Shown piece by piece: positions 1-8,818 of a DNA stretch of 64,000 bases. A program made the position numbers and the translations under genes. Source of the DNA: Marine Group I thaumarchaeote SCGC AAA799-D11 (GTDB lineage: Archaea > Thermoproteota > Nitrososphaeria > Nitrososphaerales > Nitrosopumilaceae); assembly GCA_000746765.1 (NCBI GenBank), contig JOSY01000077.1:1-64000 (forward strand). The letters are read 5' to 3'. Position 1 is the first letter of the stretch. Every line of letters starts with the position of its first letter. The notes beneath the pieces were generated by a model. The model made no database searches. It was not told the origin of the DNA and saw only the letters and a program-made list of their open reading frames with translations.

Positions 1-36
1 AAAGATGGCAATAAGATATGAGAGAATATCAGAAAA

Positions 37-1416
37 TTATGAATCATTAATCAACATTGCATCATTTTTGATGTATTGTAGGGTTTTAGGATGAGTTGTT
101 AATTCATCTTCAAAAAAGAATTTGTCACCAAATGCGGGTTTTAGATCATCTAACCAAATTGCATTTTCGTCATATTTTGCAAAAAATGGTTCTTTAACCC
201 AATCTGGGTTTCGTCCTTGCAAAAATCTTAACACTAGTAATTTTTCACCATCAAATTCAGTAGTTCCAACAACTTGGACCTTTCCAGGTGTTGCAGACAT
301 ACTTGGTCCACGCACAGTTCTTCCTAATCCACTAACAGAAGAATATGCTTGACTAAAAATTTCATATGCTCTAACCAGAGGCACACCAAAGTAATGTTGA
401 GCACCTGTATCTCTTACAACAAACATGTAGTATGGAATACAACCAAGTTGAACTTGTTTTGTCCACATTTTTGCCCACATTTCTGCATCATCATTGATAT
501 GAGCTAAAAGTGGTGATTGGGTTCTAATTTGAGCGCCAGTTTTTCTAACTTCTTTAATTGCTGATTTGACAGCATCAGTTGACAATTCGTTTAGGTGATT
601 AAAATGAGCCATAAATGCTAGATGTATACCGTTATCAGTTATCTTTTTGAAAACTTCTAACATTTCTTGAGAATCAGAATCAGTCAAAAATTTGTATGGC
701 CAATAAGATAGAGCTTTTGTTCCAATTCTAATAGTTTTAAGATTTGGTAATTTTGCTTCAATTAATGCATCAACATATTTTGAAAACATTTTTGCTTTCA
801 TTATCATTGGATCACCACCGGTAAAAAGAACATCAGAAATTTCAGGATGTTCTGAAACATATTGAACAAGTTGTTCTCCTTCTTGCATTGCAAATTTCAT
901 TTCATCCATTCCGACAAACTGTGGCCATCTAAAACAAAAACTACAATATGCATGACAGGTTTGACTTTGACTTGGGAAGAACAAGCAAGTTTCTTTGTAT
1001 TTATGTTGCATCCCATACAACTTTGTTCCATCTTTTAGTGTTGGAACATTTAGTTCCATTTGTCCTGCTGGATGAGGATTGAGTTGTAAACGGATCTCAT
1101 TTGCAACATTTGCAATTTCTTTTTTATCAGAAGTATTTTTGAGGGTATTTTCCATTTTTGAATAATGTTCTGGTTTTAGCATTCCTCTTTGAGGAAATGT
1201 TAGAACATACATTGGATCAGTAGGAATGTTATTCCAATCAATTAATTGTTCTACAACATAGTTGTTTGCTTTAAATGGTAAGACATTTCCTACAACTTCC
1301 ATTTCAAATTGTTTTTCTTCAGAAAGATTCTGAATATGTGGAAGATCACGAAAATTTGAGAGTGTGTATGATTTTAGTGAAGGAGAATCATCCCAGACTG
1401 ATTCTTGATATGTCAT
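37..1416 (-). CDS. KamA-family radical SAM aminomutase-like protein
   Basis: This resembles lysine 2,3-aminomutase, a radical SAM/PLP enzyme that shifts an amino group between adjacent carbons. The three-cysteine cluster reads CHAYCSFC (CxxxCxxC) at about residues 153-160, followed by FRW, and a GGDP motif lies about 60 residues later, as in the family. I chose the ATG at 1416 (MTYQESVW) over the upstream start at 1467. An AT-rich TATA-like box at 1471-1486 would place transcription start downstream of 1467. The 459 residues are a little longer than classical KamA (about 416), with extra N-terminal sequence. The substrate is not determinable from sequence, and the N-epsilon-acetyl-beta-lysine osmolyte partner AblB is not in the window. 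Confidence 0.85.
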   Translation of the reverse strand: MTYQESVWDDSPSLKSYTLSNFRDLPHIQNLSEEKQFEMEVVGNVLPFKANNYVVEQLIDWNNIPTDPMYVLTFPQRGMLKPEHYSKMENTLKNTSDKKEIANVANEIRLQLNPHPAGQMELNVPTLKDGTKLYGMQHKYKETCLFFPSQSQTCHAYCSFCFRWPQFVGMDEMKFAMQEGEQLVQYVSEHPEISDVLFTGGDPMIMKAKMFSKYVDALIEAKLPNLKTIRIGTKALSYWPYKFLTDSDSQEMLEVFKKITDNGIHLAFMAHFNHLNELSTDAVKSAIKEVRKTGAQIRTQSPLLAHINDDAEMWAKMWTKQVQLGCIPYYMFVVRDTGAQHYFGVPLVRAYEIFSQAYSSVSGLGRTVRGPSMSATPGKVQVVGTTEFDGEKLLVLRFLQGRNPDWVKEPFFAKYDENAIWLDDLKPAFGDKFFFEDELTTHPKTLQYIKNDAMLINDS

Positions 1417-1470
1417 TTTAAAGAGTAGCCGTTTACCCTTGTTAAAGGTTACAGGCTCGCTACGCACAAA

Positions 1471-1486
1471 ATTTTTTTATAAATAA
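1471..1486 (-). promoter_or_regulatory. TATA-like box of the KamA-family gene
   Basis: On the minus strand this reads TTATTTATAAAAAAAT. Its centre lies about 62 nt upstream of the ATG at 1416, so a start about 26 nt downstream would give a short leader. The position argues against translation starting at 1467. Confidence 0.4.
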
Positions 1487-1547
1487 TGACAAAATGCCTT
1501 AACGTTTGTATTCTAGGACACAAATTGGAGTAAGATAGTGATTAATT

Positions 1548-3290
1548 ATGGCTGAAGAAGATTTAACGCAAATTTCTGCTGGAGAGTTTGAAACTGTCTC
1601 TCAACTTTTGGCATCTTCTGAATCATTACAAATAGCATTTACCATAATGGTTTTAGGAATTATTGGAATTGCTGTAGGATATAGAAAATTTTCATTCTGG
1701 ATATCTTCTCAAAAAATCTATTATAATAGACCACATTTGTCTAGATTTTTACGCCGAGCTGTTCTTCCAGTTTTTGCCATAGCGTTAATTACTGCAATCA
1801 ACATTCATGTACAAACTGGTGTTTTGTTAGGAGAAGATTTTACAACTACAGAAGAAGGCAAAATATCTCCTCAAGAAATATTTGCAAAAATTCTTAACAC
1901 TTTCAATATTCTTGTTATTGGGTACACCATTTCACATCTCATTCCAATTGCCCTTACTAAACATGATAGAACTGTTTTAGAAAAAGAAGATTTTGATGCT
2001 TGGTTTGAGATGAGGGGCTTTATTGATGACAAAGGTGATTTATTCCACAAACTCTACAAATGGCTTCCACCAAAAATGACTCCTGAAGATTTGACAGAAG
2101 AGGAATTTCAAGATATGTTAAAGTCAGAAGAAGGAATGAAAAAATTAGAGGAATTTAGAACTGTAAAAGGCAATCCAATTGGAGGATATGAAAAATTAGT
2201 TGATAGTCCATTTGAAGAATGGAAAAAATCAGAACGAGAAAAATATCAAAAGTATTATCAAAATTGTATTTCTGGTCATAATCAATCAGGAAGAAAATTA
2301 AAACCAGGTACAAAACCTGAAGAAATATTTCCAATTGACATATGGAGAGAAGAGAAGAGAACTCATGGATATGAACCAATCATTCCAAGTAATCGTCCTC
2401 CAGGATATGCAAAAAAGAAAAGAGAAGGCATTCCAAAATCTGCAAAACAAATTTTGCCAATTGGAATTTTTATTGCAACAATTTTAGGAGTTGTTGCTTG
2501 GTGGGGAGTGGATTTAATTGTGTTAGCTACTGCTACAGGAGGATTAGCAATTGGTCTAGGTTTAGCATTACAAGAAACAATGCAAAATTATTTTGCATAT
2601 ATTTTAATTCGAAAAGACAAGATATTCGTTGAAGGCGAGCGTGTACAGCTTGATACGGGGTATAATGGATATGTGCATAAAATTACACCCAGAGTAACCT
2701 ACGTCAGAGATGCATTAAATGAATCAATGGCAATAATCCCTACAAGACAATTAGTCAATGCTCAAATCGTAAACTACACTCAAGGAGTAAAGATGGTACC
2801 TGCAATTGTTGATGTAGGTGTTTCTTATCTAAATGATCCAAAACAAGTTTCAGCTATTCTTGTAAAAGTTGGAAAGCGTGCAATGAAAGAAGTAGTTGAT
2901 GCTAAAGGAAAACATCTGATCAGACAAAGACGTTGTCCATATTTAGATGAAAATAAACCAAGTTGTGGTTGTGACAAGGATATTCATGTAGACATTAACC
3001 AACCAGTAGTTAGATTTAATCAGTTTAATGATTCATCGTTGGATTTTTCATTATGGGTATATGTTAGAGATTATGGTGCACAATTCAAAACAAAAACAGA
3101 CATGAGAATTATCATGTATGAAGAATTCAAGAGATATGATATTAGAATTCCATGGCCAATTAGAACAGTTTACCAAGGAGATGAGAAACGCGAACAAGAA
3201 GAGATTGACAGACTCAAAGAACAAAGAAAGAAGGTCATTAATGAATTTGGTACGGGTGATATTGGTCGTGGAAGTGGCGAAGATGAGTAA
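1548..3290 (+). CDS. MscS-family mechanosensitive ion channel
   Basis: Membrane channel that probably opens under membrane tension and releases solutes on osmotic downshock. Three hydrophobic segments lie at about residues 28-45, 68-85 and 115-135. A hydrophilic stretch of about 150 residues follows, then another membrane segment (about 302-322). Last comes the glycine/alanine-rich pore helix (ATGGLAIGLGLALQETMQNY, about 328-347) with the beta domain typical of MscS. At 580 residues it is roughly twice the size of E. coli MscS because of the extra N-terminal membrane part and the central insert. The C-terminal region has a cysteine cluster (CPYLDENKPSCGC), which is unusual. It is divergent from the KamA-like gene. 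Confidence 0.88.
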   Translation: MAEEDLTQISAGEFETVSQLLASSESLQIAFTIMVLGIIGIAVGYRKFSFWISSQKIYYNRPHLSRFLRRAVLPVFAIALITAINIHVQTGVLLGEDFTTTEEGKISPQEIFAKILNTFNILVIGYTISHLIPIALTKHDRTVLEKEDFDAWFEMRGFIDDKGDLFHKLYKWLPPKMTPEDLTEEEFQDMLKSEEGMKKLEEFRTVKGNPIGGYEKLVDSPFEEWKKSEREKYQKYYQNCISGHNQSGRKLKPGTKPEEIFPIDIWREEKRTHGYEPIIPSNRPPGYAKKKREGIPKSAKQILPIGIFIATILGVVAWWGVDLIVLATATGGLAIGLGLALQETMQNYFAYILIRKDKIFVEGERVQLDTGYNGYVHKITPRVTYVRDALNESMAIIPTRQLVNAQIVNYTQGVKMVPAIVDVGVSYLNDPKQVSAILVKVGKRAMKEVVDAKGKHLIRQRRCPYLDENKPSCGCDKDIHVDINQPVVRFNQFNDSSLDFSLWVYVRDYGAQFKTKTDMRIIMYEEFKRYDIRIPWPIRTVYQGDEKREQEEIDRLKEQRKKVINEFGTGDIGRGSGEDE

Positions 3291-3329
3291 TTTTCTCAAA
3301 ACTTAAGAATCCCATTAATTCACATTTTC

Positions 3330-4208
3330 TTGTTGAGTAAACTATCAGTAATTTGCGGTAAAGCCTCTGAAGATTTAGGAAGAAAATTATCTAGAAAGAT
3401 TAAAGGAAATTTGGTAAAATCAGATGTAAGAATTTTTCCAGATGGAGAAAGTAAAATCACACTAAAAGGAATCATATCTAAAAGAAAGTCAGTTGTTGTT
3501 CAATCAATTTATCCACCTGTTGATACAAATCTTGTTCAAGCATTATCATTGATATCAAAAGCAAAAGAAACATCATCTGAAGTGATTGCTGTAATTCCTT
3601 ACATGGGATATGCTAGACAAGACAGAGAATTTTTGCCAGGAGAGATCGTCACTATGAAAGTTTTAGCAAAATTATTCAAAGGTGCAGGTGCGTCAAAATT
3701 AGTTGCTGTTGATATTCACAGTTTAATCGGGCTCAAACACTTTACTATAAAATCAAAAAATGTGTCAGCTGTACCAGATTTGGCTGCATATTTTAAAAAA
3801 TTGAGCCTAAAAGATCCGTTAATTGTTTCTCCTGATCAAGGAGGAAAAGAAAGAGCAAAAGAGTTTGCAAAGGAGATGGGAATAGAATACATTGCATTAC
3901 AAAAGAAAAGAGATAGGAAAACAGGAAAAGTTCAGATAAAAACAAAAAAAGCAGATGTTACTGGACGTGATCTAATTTTAGTTGATGATATGATCAGTAC
4001 TGGCGGAAGTATAGTTAATGCAACAAAATTTCTTAAAAAAGAAAAATGCAAGAGAGTTTTTGTTGCATGTACACATGCCCTTTTGATGAATGATGCAGAA
4101 AATAAGATAAAAAAATCTGGAGTCACAAAAATTGTAAGTGCAAATACCATTCCAGGTAAAACATCAATAGTTGATGTATCAAATACAATTGCAAAGGCAA
4201 TAGTATAA
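3330..4208 (+). CDS. prs: Ribose-phosphate pyrophosphokinase (PRPP synthetase)
   Basis: Makes phosphoribosyl pyrophosphate from ribose 5-phosphate and ATP for nucleotide, histidine and tryptophan synthesis. Family signatures are present: FPDGESKI near residue 35, GYARQDRE near 92, VDIHS, VSPDQGGKERA, and the PRPP-binding loop DLILVDDMISTGGSI near residue 214. The start is TTG (two consecutive TTG codons at 3330 and 3333), and there is no in-frame ATG near the N terminus. It is the first gene of a four-gene chain, and its stop codon overlaps the ATG of the next gene (TAATG). Length of 292 residues is normal for archaeal Prs. Confidence 0.93.
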   Translation: MLSKLSVICGKASEDLGRKLSRKIKGNLVKSDVRIFPDGESKITLKGIISKRKSVVVQSIYPPVDTNLVQALSLISKAKETSSEVIAVIPYMGYARQDREFLPGEIVTMKVLAKLFKGAGASKLVAVDIHSLIGLKHFTIKSKNVSAVPDLAAYFKKLSLKDPLIVSPDQGGKERAKEFAKEMGIEYIALQKKRDRKTGKVQIKTKKADVTGRDLILVDDMISTGGSIVNATKFLKKEKCKRVFVACTHALLMNDAENKIKKSGVTKIVSANTIPGKTSIVDVSNTIAKAIV

Positions 4209-5155
4209 TGCCAGAAAGCTTTTTTGTACTATCTAAAGAGCAGTTAGAAATAGCAATAGACGAAATTAGTGCAATTGCTAAAACCTTTGATAGATTTTCA
4301 AAAATTAAAGTTATTTCAAATTTAGTAATTGTTCAATCAAAAACTAATTGGTACGAAATTTCAAAGAAAGCGTCATTCGTTAAGACATCAGGTCAAATAT
4401 TACGAAAAATGTCTGGATTATTTTTGGATGAAGGAAATTTTGAAATATTAAAAAACGCAAAAACATTTGTTTGTAGAATTATCAATCTATCTTCAAATCA
4501 GTTTGACATACCTGAATTGGAAAACTCCATGGGAGATATGATTTCAAAATTCTCGAATGCAAAAGTTAAACTTGAAAATCCCGATATCACAGTATATCTA
4601 ATTTTTACAAATAAAGAAAATTTTTTCGGATTTTCCAAAATGATAAAGGAGAAAAAGAGACCAAAAAAGGCAGTATCTCAACCACATGAATTAGATTGGA
4701 AATTAACAAGAGCAATGATTAATCTAATTGGATTAAAAAAAGGAGATACAGTATGTGACCCATTTTGTGGTACAGGTACAACGCTTTTAGAGGCAGAATC
4801 AATGGGAATCCACGGAATTGGCTTAGATTTTGATGAAAAAATGGTAGAAATCACAAAAAAGAATCTTAAAGAAAATGGATACAAATCAAAAGTGTTCCAT
4901 TCAGATTTTCAAGAAATTAAGAACATATCTAACAAGTTTGACGGAGTTGTAACAGACTTTCCATATGGAAAAAATACAAAGACATCAGAAAATTCTGAGG
5001 AAATTATAAAGAGATTTGTAACTATAATGCCAAAAAGAAAGAAAATGGCCATAATGTACAAAAAAGAATTTGGAGATAATCTAAAACTAAAAGGACTCAA
5101 AAAATACCAGATCTATAGGCATAAAAGCTTGACAAGGACAATTTTGATAAAATGA
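4208..5155 (+). CDS. tRNA guanine-N2-methyltransferase (TrmG10/Trm11 family)
   Basis: Class I SAM-dependent methyltransferase, most likely modifying G10 of tRNA. The N-terminal 150 residues are consistent with a THUMP-type RNA-binding region. The catalytic domain has the SAM-binding motif DPFCGTGTTLLEA (about residues 181-193), GIGLDFD after it, and the N-methylase motif VTDFPYGKNT near 250, where DFPY replaces the more usual DPPY. It overlaps prs by 1 nt and its stop overlaps rnz by 4 nt (ATGA), so the genes are probably translationally coupled. Assignment to Trm-G10 rather than another THUMP methylase is inference. Confidence 0.85.
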   Translation: MPESFFVLSKEQLEIAIDEISAIAKTFDRFSKIKVISNLVIVQSKTNWYEISKKASFVKTSGQILRKMSGLFLDEGNFEILKNAKTFVCRIINLSSNQFDIPELENSMGDMISKFSNAKVKLENPDITVYLIFTNKENFFGFSKMIKEKKRPKKAVSQPHELDWKLTRAMINLIGLKKGDTVCDPFCGTGTTLLEAESMGIHGIGLDFDEKMVEITKKNLKENGYKSKVFHSDFQEIKNISNKFDGVVTDFPYGKNTKTSENSEEIIKRFVTIMPKRKKMAIMYKKEFGDNLKLKGLKKYQIYRHKSLTRTILIK

Positions 5156-6051
5156 AACTTGTATTTCTAGGAACTTCAGCTGCACAACCAACTGAAAACA
5201 GAGGATTATCATGTATTTGTTTAGAAAGAGAAGGAGAGATTCTCATGTTTGATGCAGGGGAAGCTGCACAAATTTCCTATATGAAATCAGGGCTAGGTTG
5301 GAATAAAAAAATGAAAATTTTTGTAACACATCTTCACGGAGATCATTGTGTAGGGATTTTAGGATTATTACAAACAATGTCTATGCAAAATAGAACTGAA
5401 ACTTTAGAAATTTTTGGTCCCAGTGGAATTGAAGAATTTATTGCTGCAAACATTAAAGTTTTGAATTTTGGATTATCATTTCCAGTCATAATCAATACAA
5501 TAAAAGATGAACAAATTTTTGAAAATGAAAAATTTTCAATACGAACATGTAAAGCAAATCATTCAATTGTTGCTTTTTCATATTTGTTTGAAGAAAAGGA
5601 TAAACCAGGAAGATTTAATGTTGAGAAAGCTAAGGAATTAAGAATACCTGAAGGAGAATTATGGAATAAACTTCAAAATGGAAATGAAATTAAAATTAAT
5701 GATAAAATTATAAGACCAGAAGACGTGTTAGGAGAAAAACGTCCGGGTAAAAAAATAGGTATTTCAGGAGATACGATGCCTACAAAAGAATTAGAAGAAT
5801 TTTTTGAAGAGTGTGATTACCTTGTATTTGATTCTACATTCCTGGAAGATGAAAAACAAAAGGCTCAAGATACATGTCATTCTACTGCAAAACAAGCAGC
5901 TACATTAGGAAAAAATGCTAGAGTAAAGAATCTAATCTTAACACATTTTTCAGCCAGATACAAAGATGAAGTTGAACATTTGAAAGAGGCAAAAGAAATT
6001 CATGATTCAGTAATTACTGCAAGAGATCTTTTAGAAATAGAGATTAAATGA
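5152..6051 (+). CDS. rnz: Ribonuclease Z (tRNA 3'-endonuclease)
   Basis: Zinc-dependent endonuclease of the metallo-beta-lactamase fold that removes 3' trailers from tRNA precursors. The zinc motif THLHGDHCVG is at about residues 58-67. It is followed by further ligands KANHS (about 144), SGDT (about 205) and the C-terminal LTHFSARY (about 263). At 299 residues it matches the short (RNase Z-S) form. It overlaps its neighbours by 4 nt on both sides. The placement beside a tRNA methylase fits a tRNA-maturation operon. tRNA genes here lack an encoded CCA, which suits cleavage by this enzyme followed by CCA addition. Confidence 0.93.
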   Translation: MKLVFLGTSAAQPTENRGLSCICLEREGEILMFDAGEAAQISYMKSGLGWNKKMKIFVTHLHGDHCVGILGLLQTMSMQNRTETLEIFGPSGIEEFIAANIKVLNFGLSFPVIINTIKDEQIFENEKFSIRTCKANHSIVAFSYLFEEKDKPGRFNVEKAKELRIPEGELWNKLQNGNEIKINDKIIRPEDVLGEKRPGKKIGISGDTMPTKELEEFFEECDYLVFDSTFLEDEKQKAQDTCHSTAKQAATLGKNARVKNLILTHFSARYKDEVEHLKEAKEIHDSVITARDLLEIEIK

Positions 6052-6773
6052 TGTTTGAATCACTTAAAGATCAAATAAAGAATTTTCAAAAAATTGTTTT
6101 TGTTACAGGTGCAGGGATTTCTCAAGAAAGTGGAATTCCTACGTTTAGAGGCAAGGATGGTCTATGGCGGAATTATGATGCTATGAAATTGGCTACAATT
6201 GATGCATTTTATGATAATCCCAGACTTGTCTGGGAGTGGTATAATGAAAGAAGAAGTAATATTTTTTCAGCAAGTCCAAATGACGGACACAAAGCAATTG
6301 CAGAACTTGAGAAATTTGCAGATGTTGTAGTTTTAACACAGAATATTGATGGATTGCATCAAAAAGCAGGGAGTACTAATGTGTTAGAATTACATGGAAG
6401 TATTGTAAAAATAAAATGCACAGTTTGTGATTTTCATAATGAAATTATGACAGAGTTTTCTGAAAATCCTCCATTATGTAAATGTGGAAATATTTTAAGA
6501 CCAGATGTTGTTTGGTTTGGAGAATCTCTCCCACAAGATGTATGGGAAAAAGCAATAATTCATGCAAATCAATCAGATTTAATGATAATTGCAGGAACAT
6601 CACTTGTAGTATCTCCTGCAAACACTTTACCAATATATGCAAAACAAAATAATGCAATGTTAATAGAGGTTAATCCAGAAAAGACTGAAATGTCATCAGA
6701 AATGGATGTAACAATAAGAAATACTAGTGCAAAAGCATTACCAGAATTTGTTTCATTGTTTAAAACAAATTAA
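6048..6773 (+). CDS. cobB: NAD-dependent protein deacylase (Sir2 family)
   Basis: Removes acyl groups from lysines using NAD. Motifs present: VFVTGAGISQESGIPTFRG (NAD binding, about residues 17-35), TQNIDGLHQKAG, and the catalytic histidine in ELHGS. The Zn ribbon has two cysteine pairs (CTVC and CKCG), followed by RPDVVWFGE, AGTSLVVSPA and a VNPE segment. Length of 241 residues is typical. The ATG overlaps the rnz stop (ATGA), and a second ATG follows directly. Known archaeal substrates include chromatin proteins and acyl-CoA synthetases; none can be named from this sequence. Confidence 0.93.
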   Translation: MMFESLKDQIKNFQKIVFVTGAGISQESGIPTFRGKDGLWRNYDAMKLATIDAFYDNPRLVWEWYNERRSNIFSASPNDGHKAIAELEKFADVVVLTQNIDGLHQKAGSTNVLELHGSIVKIKCTVCDFHNEIMTEFSENPPLCKCGNILRPDVVWFGESLPQDVWEKAIIHANQSDLMIIAGTSLVVSPANTLPIYAKQNNAMLIEVNPEKTEMSSEMDVTIRNTSAKALPEFVSLFKTN

Positions 6774-6780
6774 AAAATTT

Positions 6781-7179
6781 TTAGAATAAATTTAAATTTG
6801 CAAAAGCATTTTGAATTGATTCCAATGGATTAAAATTTGTAATTACTTGTTGTGATGATTCTTTTACATCAGAAATTTCATTTTGAATGGCTTTTTGTGA
6901 TGATTCTTTTACATCAGAAATTTCATTTTGAATTTTTTCTCCAACTTCGTTTATTTCATTTGTAATCGCATTACTTGTTTTTTCAGTGATCTTATCAACT
7001 GAATCATCAATTCTTTGTTCTACAGAATTTGCGGCATTAGCACTAAGATTTGATACATCATTCTTTAATGAATCAGATACAGTGGCAGATGTTGATGGAA
7101 ATATAGTGCTTATCTCATTTGAGAAGACCATTCCTCCAAGAATAATTATTCCTGCAATTATGCCTAATTTTATGAACAT
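6781..7179 (-). CDS. Membrane-anchored helical repeat protein, unknown function
   Basis: A 132-residue protein with one N-terminal hydrophobic segment (FIKLGIIAGIIILGGMVF, residues 2-19). The rest is a hydrophilic, probably fully helical domain. Residues about 80-110 contain two perfect 15-residue units (IQNEISDVKESSQ plus two), encoded by an exact DNA duplication. Other N-E-I spaced segments suggest an older, decayed repeat. It was probably exported with an uncleaved anchor. It resembles apolipoprotein-like or LEA-like amphipathic repeat proteins only in general character, and I do not recognise the family. It converges on the sirtuin gene, 7 nt away. Confidence 0.6.
   Translation of the reverse strand: MFIKLGIIAGIIILGGMVFSNEISTIFPSTSATVSDSLKNDVSNLSANAANSVEQRIDDSVDKITEKTSNAITNEINEVGEKIQNEISDVKESSQKAIQNEISDVKESSQQVITNFNPLESIQNAFANLNLF
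6851..6933 (-). repeat. Two-copy direct repeat of 38 bp, period 45
   Basis: Positions 6851-6888 and 6896-6933 are identical and lie 45 bp apart, encoding a 15-residue repeat inside the membrane-anchored protein. Identity at the DNA level implies a recent duplication or slippage event. Confidence 0.85.
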
Positions 7180-7253
7180 TTGTTAATACTCCAAAAAAAT
7201 GGATTTTAGATTCATACTAAAAAAAATAGTCAAAAATGATTGAATTTTCTTAG

Positions 7254-7658
7254 CTAATTCTCATCGCCATAAACAAACCAATCAATAATTTCATCAATTT
7301 TTGATGAAGTAAGAATGACTTTGATTGGTCCTAATGGAGACTCCCCAGATTCTTCACAAATAGCAATTTTTTCTACAAAAGCTGCTTGTTTGTTTAGATA
7401 AAACCAAGTTGAATCATCTCTTAGATTTTTTTGCATATTTCTTCGATAGGTTTTTTGAGATTGTTTTGAATGAACTATCTCGTATACCTTTTCTAAAGAA
7501 TTAAGATCTTTTGATTCAGCATAAACTGAAGAATTTTCAGCTTTAATTTCAGAGTATGGAAAAATATTTGATATGGCTTTTTGAGTTTTTTCAGAGTCTT
7601 CTGACGGGTTTATTGCACAAAACATTTCAATCTTACAATTAAAATTTGGAGTTTTCAT
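7254..7658 (-). CDS. UPF0201 family protein (possible RNA-binding)
   Basis: Archaeal conserved protein usually encoded directly after the UPF0200 kinase-like gene. I chose ATG 7658 (MKTPNFNCK) because it overlaps the upstream stop by 4 nt (ATGA); the longer frame with MGR in front is unnecessary. The sequence is a mixed alpha/beta domain with KIEMFCAINPSEDSEK at the N terminus and GPIKVILTSSKIDEIIDWF near the C terminus. The family fold resembles RNA-binding domains of the ribosomal L5 type according to structural-genomics descriptions. The biochemical role is not known to me. Confidence 0.75.
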   Translation of the reverse strand: MKTPNFNCKIEMFCAINPSEDSEKTQKAISNIFPYSEIKAENSSVYAESKDLNSLEKVYEIVHSKQSQKTYRRNMQKNLRDDSTWFYLNKQAAFVEKIAICEESGESPLGPIKVILTSSKIDEIIDWFVYGDEN

Positions 7659-8203
7659 TCTGCCCAACTTTGGATAATCTCATATGCGGATTCTATTAAT
7701 TCATCTTTTGTTAATCCAATGTTTGATAGTGCATAATCAGATAACGCAATAGAATTACTAATTCCAACACCTAATTCTCGATTATCTCTTTCCTCAAAAT
7801 GTTCTTTAGTTTGAGGATCATCTGATCTGCCTCTCTTTTGGAGAAAATCAAATCTGGTATCGGTTGATGCATGAATAGCTAGTAATTTTACATTTCCAAA
7901 CTTTCTAAGAACTTCAATCTCACCATTTGAACGAACACCATCAATTAAGATTACATTAGAGGTTGATGACTCAATTTGTGGTTTAACTAATTCAGCAACT
8001 GCACCTGGCCCATTTTTTTCTCTTAGTTCAAGCATCAATTTTCCAAGATTTGATCTTGATGGTTCTAGATTTCTTTTTTTAGCTTCTTCTCTTACGGCAT
8101 TTCCCATATTGATAATATCATATCCTCTTGGTTTTAGTCCTTCAGCAATAGTTGATTTTCCAGCACCAGGCATGCCTGTCAAGCACACAATTAGTTTTGT
8201 CAT
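7655..8203 (-). CDS. UPF0200 family P-loop nucleotide kinase-like protein
   Basis: Adenylate-kinase-like P-loop protein. Walker A is GMPGAGKST at about residues 9-17. A lid-like segment RGRSDDPQTKEHFEERDNRELG lies near 115-136, and LIDGVRSNGE resembles the dephospho-CoA kinase region. It is often mis-annotated as CoaE or adenylate kinase. The archaeal CoA pathway is now thought to use a different (DUF359) enzyme, so the substrate here is open. It forms a two-gene operon with the UPF0201 gene. Confidence 0.8.
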   Translation of the reverse strand: MTKLIVCLTGMPGAGKSTIAEGLKPRGYDIINMGNAVREEAKKRNLEPSRSNLGKLMLELREKNGPGAVAELVKPQIESSTSNVILIDGVRSNGEIEVLRKFGNVKLLAIHASTDTRFDFLQKRGRSDDPQTKEHFEERDNRELGVGISNSIALSDYALSNIGLTKDELIESAYEIIQSWAE

Positions 8204-8275
8204 TGCATTTCAAAAACTAGACTCGTCTATGAAGCTACCGGAAATTATTATAAAGATACATCAAAGAAAGTTGTA

Positions 8276-8818
8276 ATGCGAACTTTTGTAGCAATTGAAA
8301 TTTCAAATGATGATGTAAAAAATGCGATAAAGAATTTTCAAAAAAATTTGAAAATTGATGCAAAATCAATTGATGTAGAACAATTACACTTTACATTACA
8401 ATTTTTGGGGGAAATTTCAGAAGAATTAGCACAAAAAGTTATGGAGTCACTGCAGACAATCAAGTTTTCTGAATTTACTATAAACTTGAAAGGTGTAGGA
8501 GCATTTCCTAAACCTAGATTTCCACGAGTGGTTTGGATTGGAACAGATAAGGAAGGAGGAGAAAATCTAATTGAATTGGCAAAAAAAGTACAAAATGTAC
8601 TAAAACCATTAGGGTTAATTTCAGACAAACCATTCAAACCTCACATTACAGTGTTTAGGATTAAAAAGAAGATTGGAGATATAACAAAAGAATTGAACAA
8701 ACAGAGACTAGCAGATTTTGGAATACAGAAAATTTCCAGTATAAAATTGAAAAAAAGTGAACTTACATCTAATGGGCCAATTTATTCTGATATAGAGGAG
8801 GTAGCTGCAGTAAAATGA
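8276..8818 (+). CDS. thpR: RNA 2',3'-cyclic phosphodiesterase (2'-5' RNA ligase family)
   Basis: Two-histidine phosphoesterase acting on RNA 2',3'-cyclic phosphate ends, historically called 2'-5' RNA ligase. Both catalytic HxTx motifs are visible: LHFTLQF near residue 38 and PHITVFR near 122. Length 180 residues is typical. It is the first gene of an operon with cca, which overlaps it by 4 nt, linking it to tRNA 3'-end or splicing chemistry. A TATA-like ATTATTATAAAG lies about 25 nt upstream, so the mRNA is probably leaderless. Confidence 0.9.
   Translation: MRTFVAIEISNDDVKNAIKNFQKNLKIDAKSIDVEQLHFTLQFLGEISEELAQKVMESLQTIKFSEFTINLKGVGAFPKPRFPRVVWIGTDKEGGENLIELAKKVQNVLKPLGLISDKPFKPHITVFRIKKKIGDITKELNKQRLADFGIQKISSIKLKKSELTSNGPIYSDIEEVAAVK

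Noticed and set aside
1-36. Possible end of an upstream gene at the window edge
   Set aside because: Only 36 bases; no frame or motif can be judged.
7655-8203. Annotation as dephospho-CoA kinase (CoaE)
   Set aside because: P-loop similarity only; the UPF0200 family lacks demonstrated activity and archaea appear to use another enzyme.
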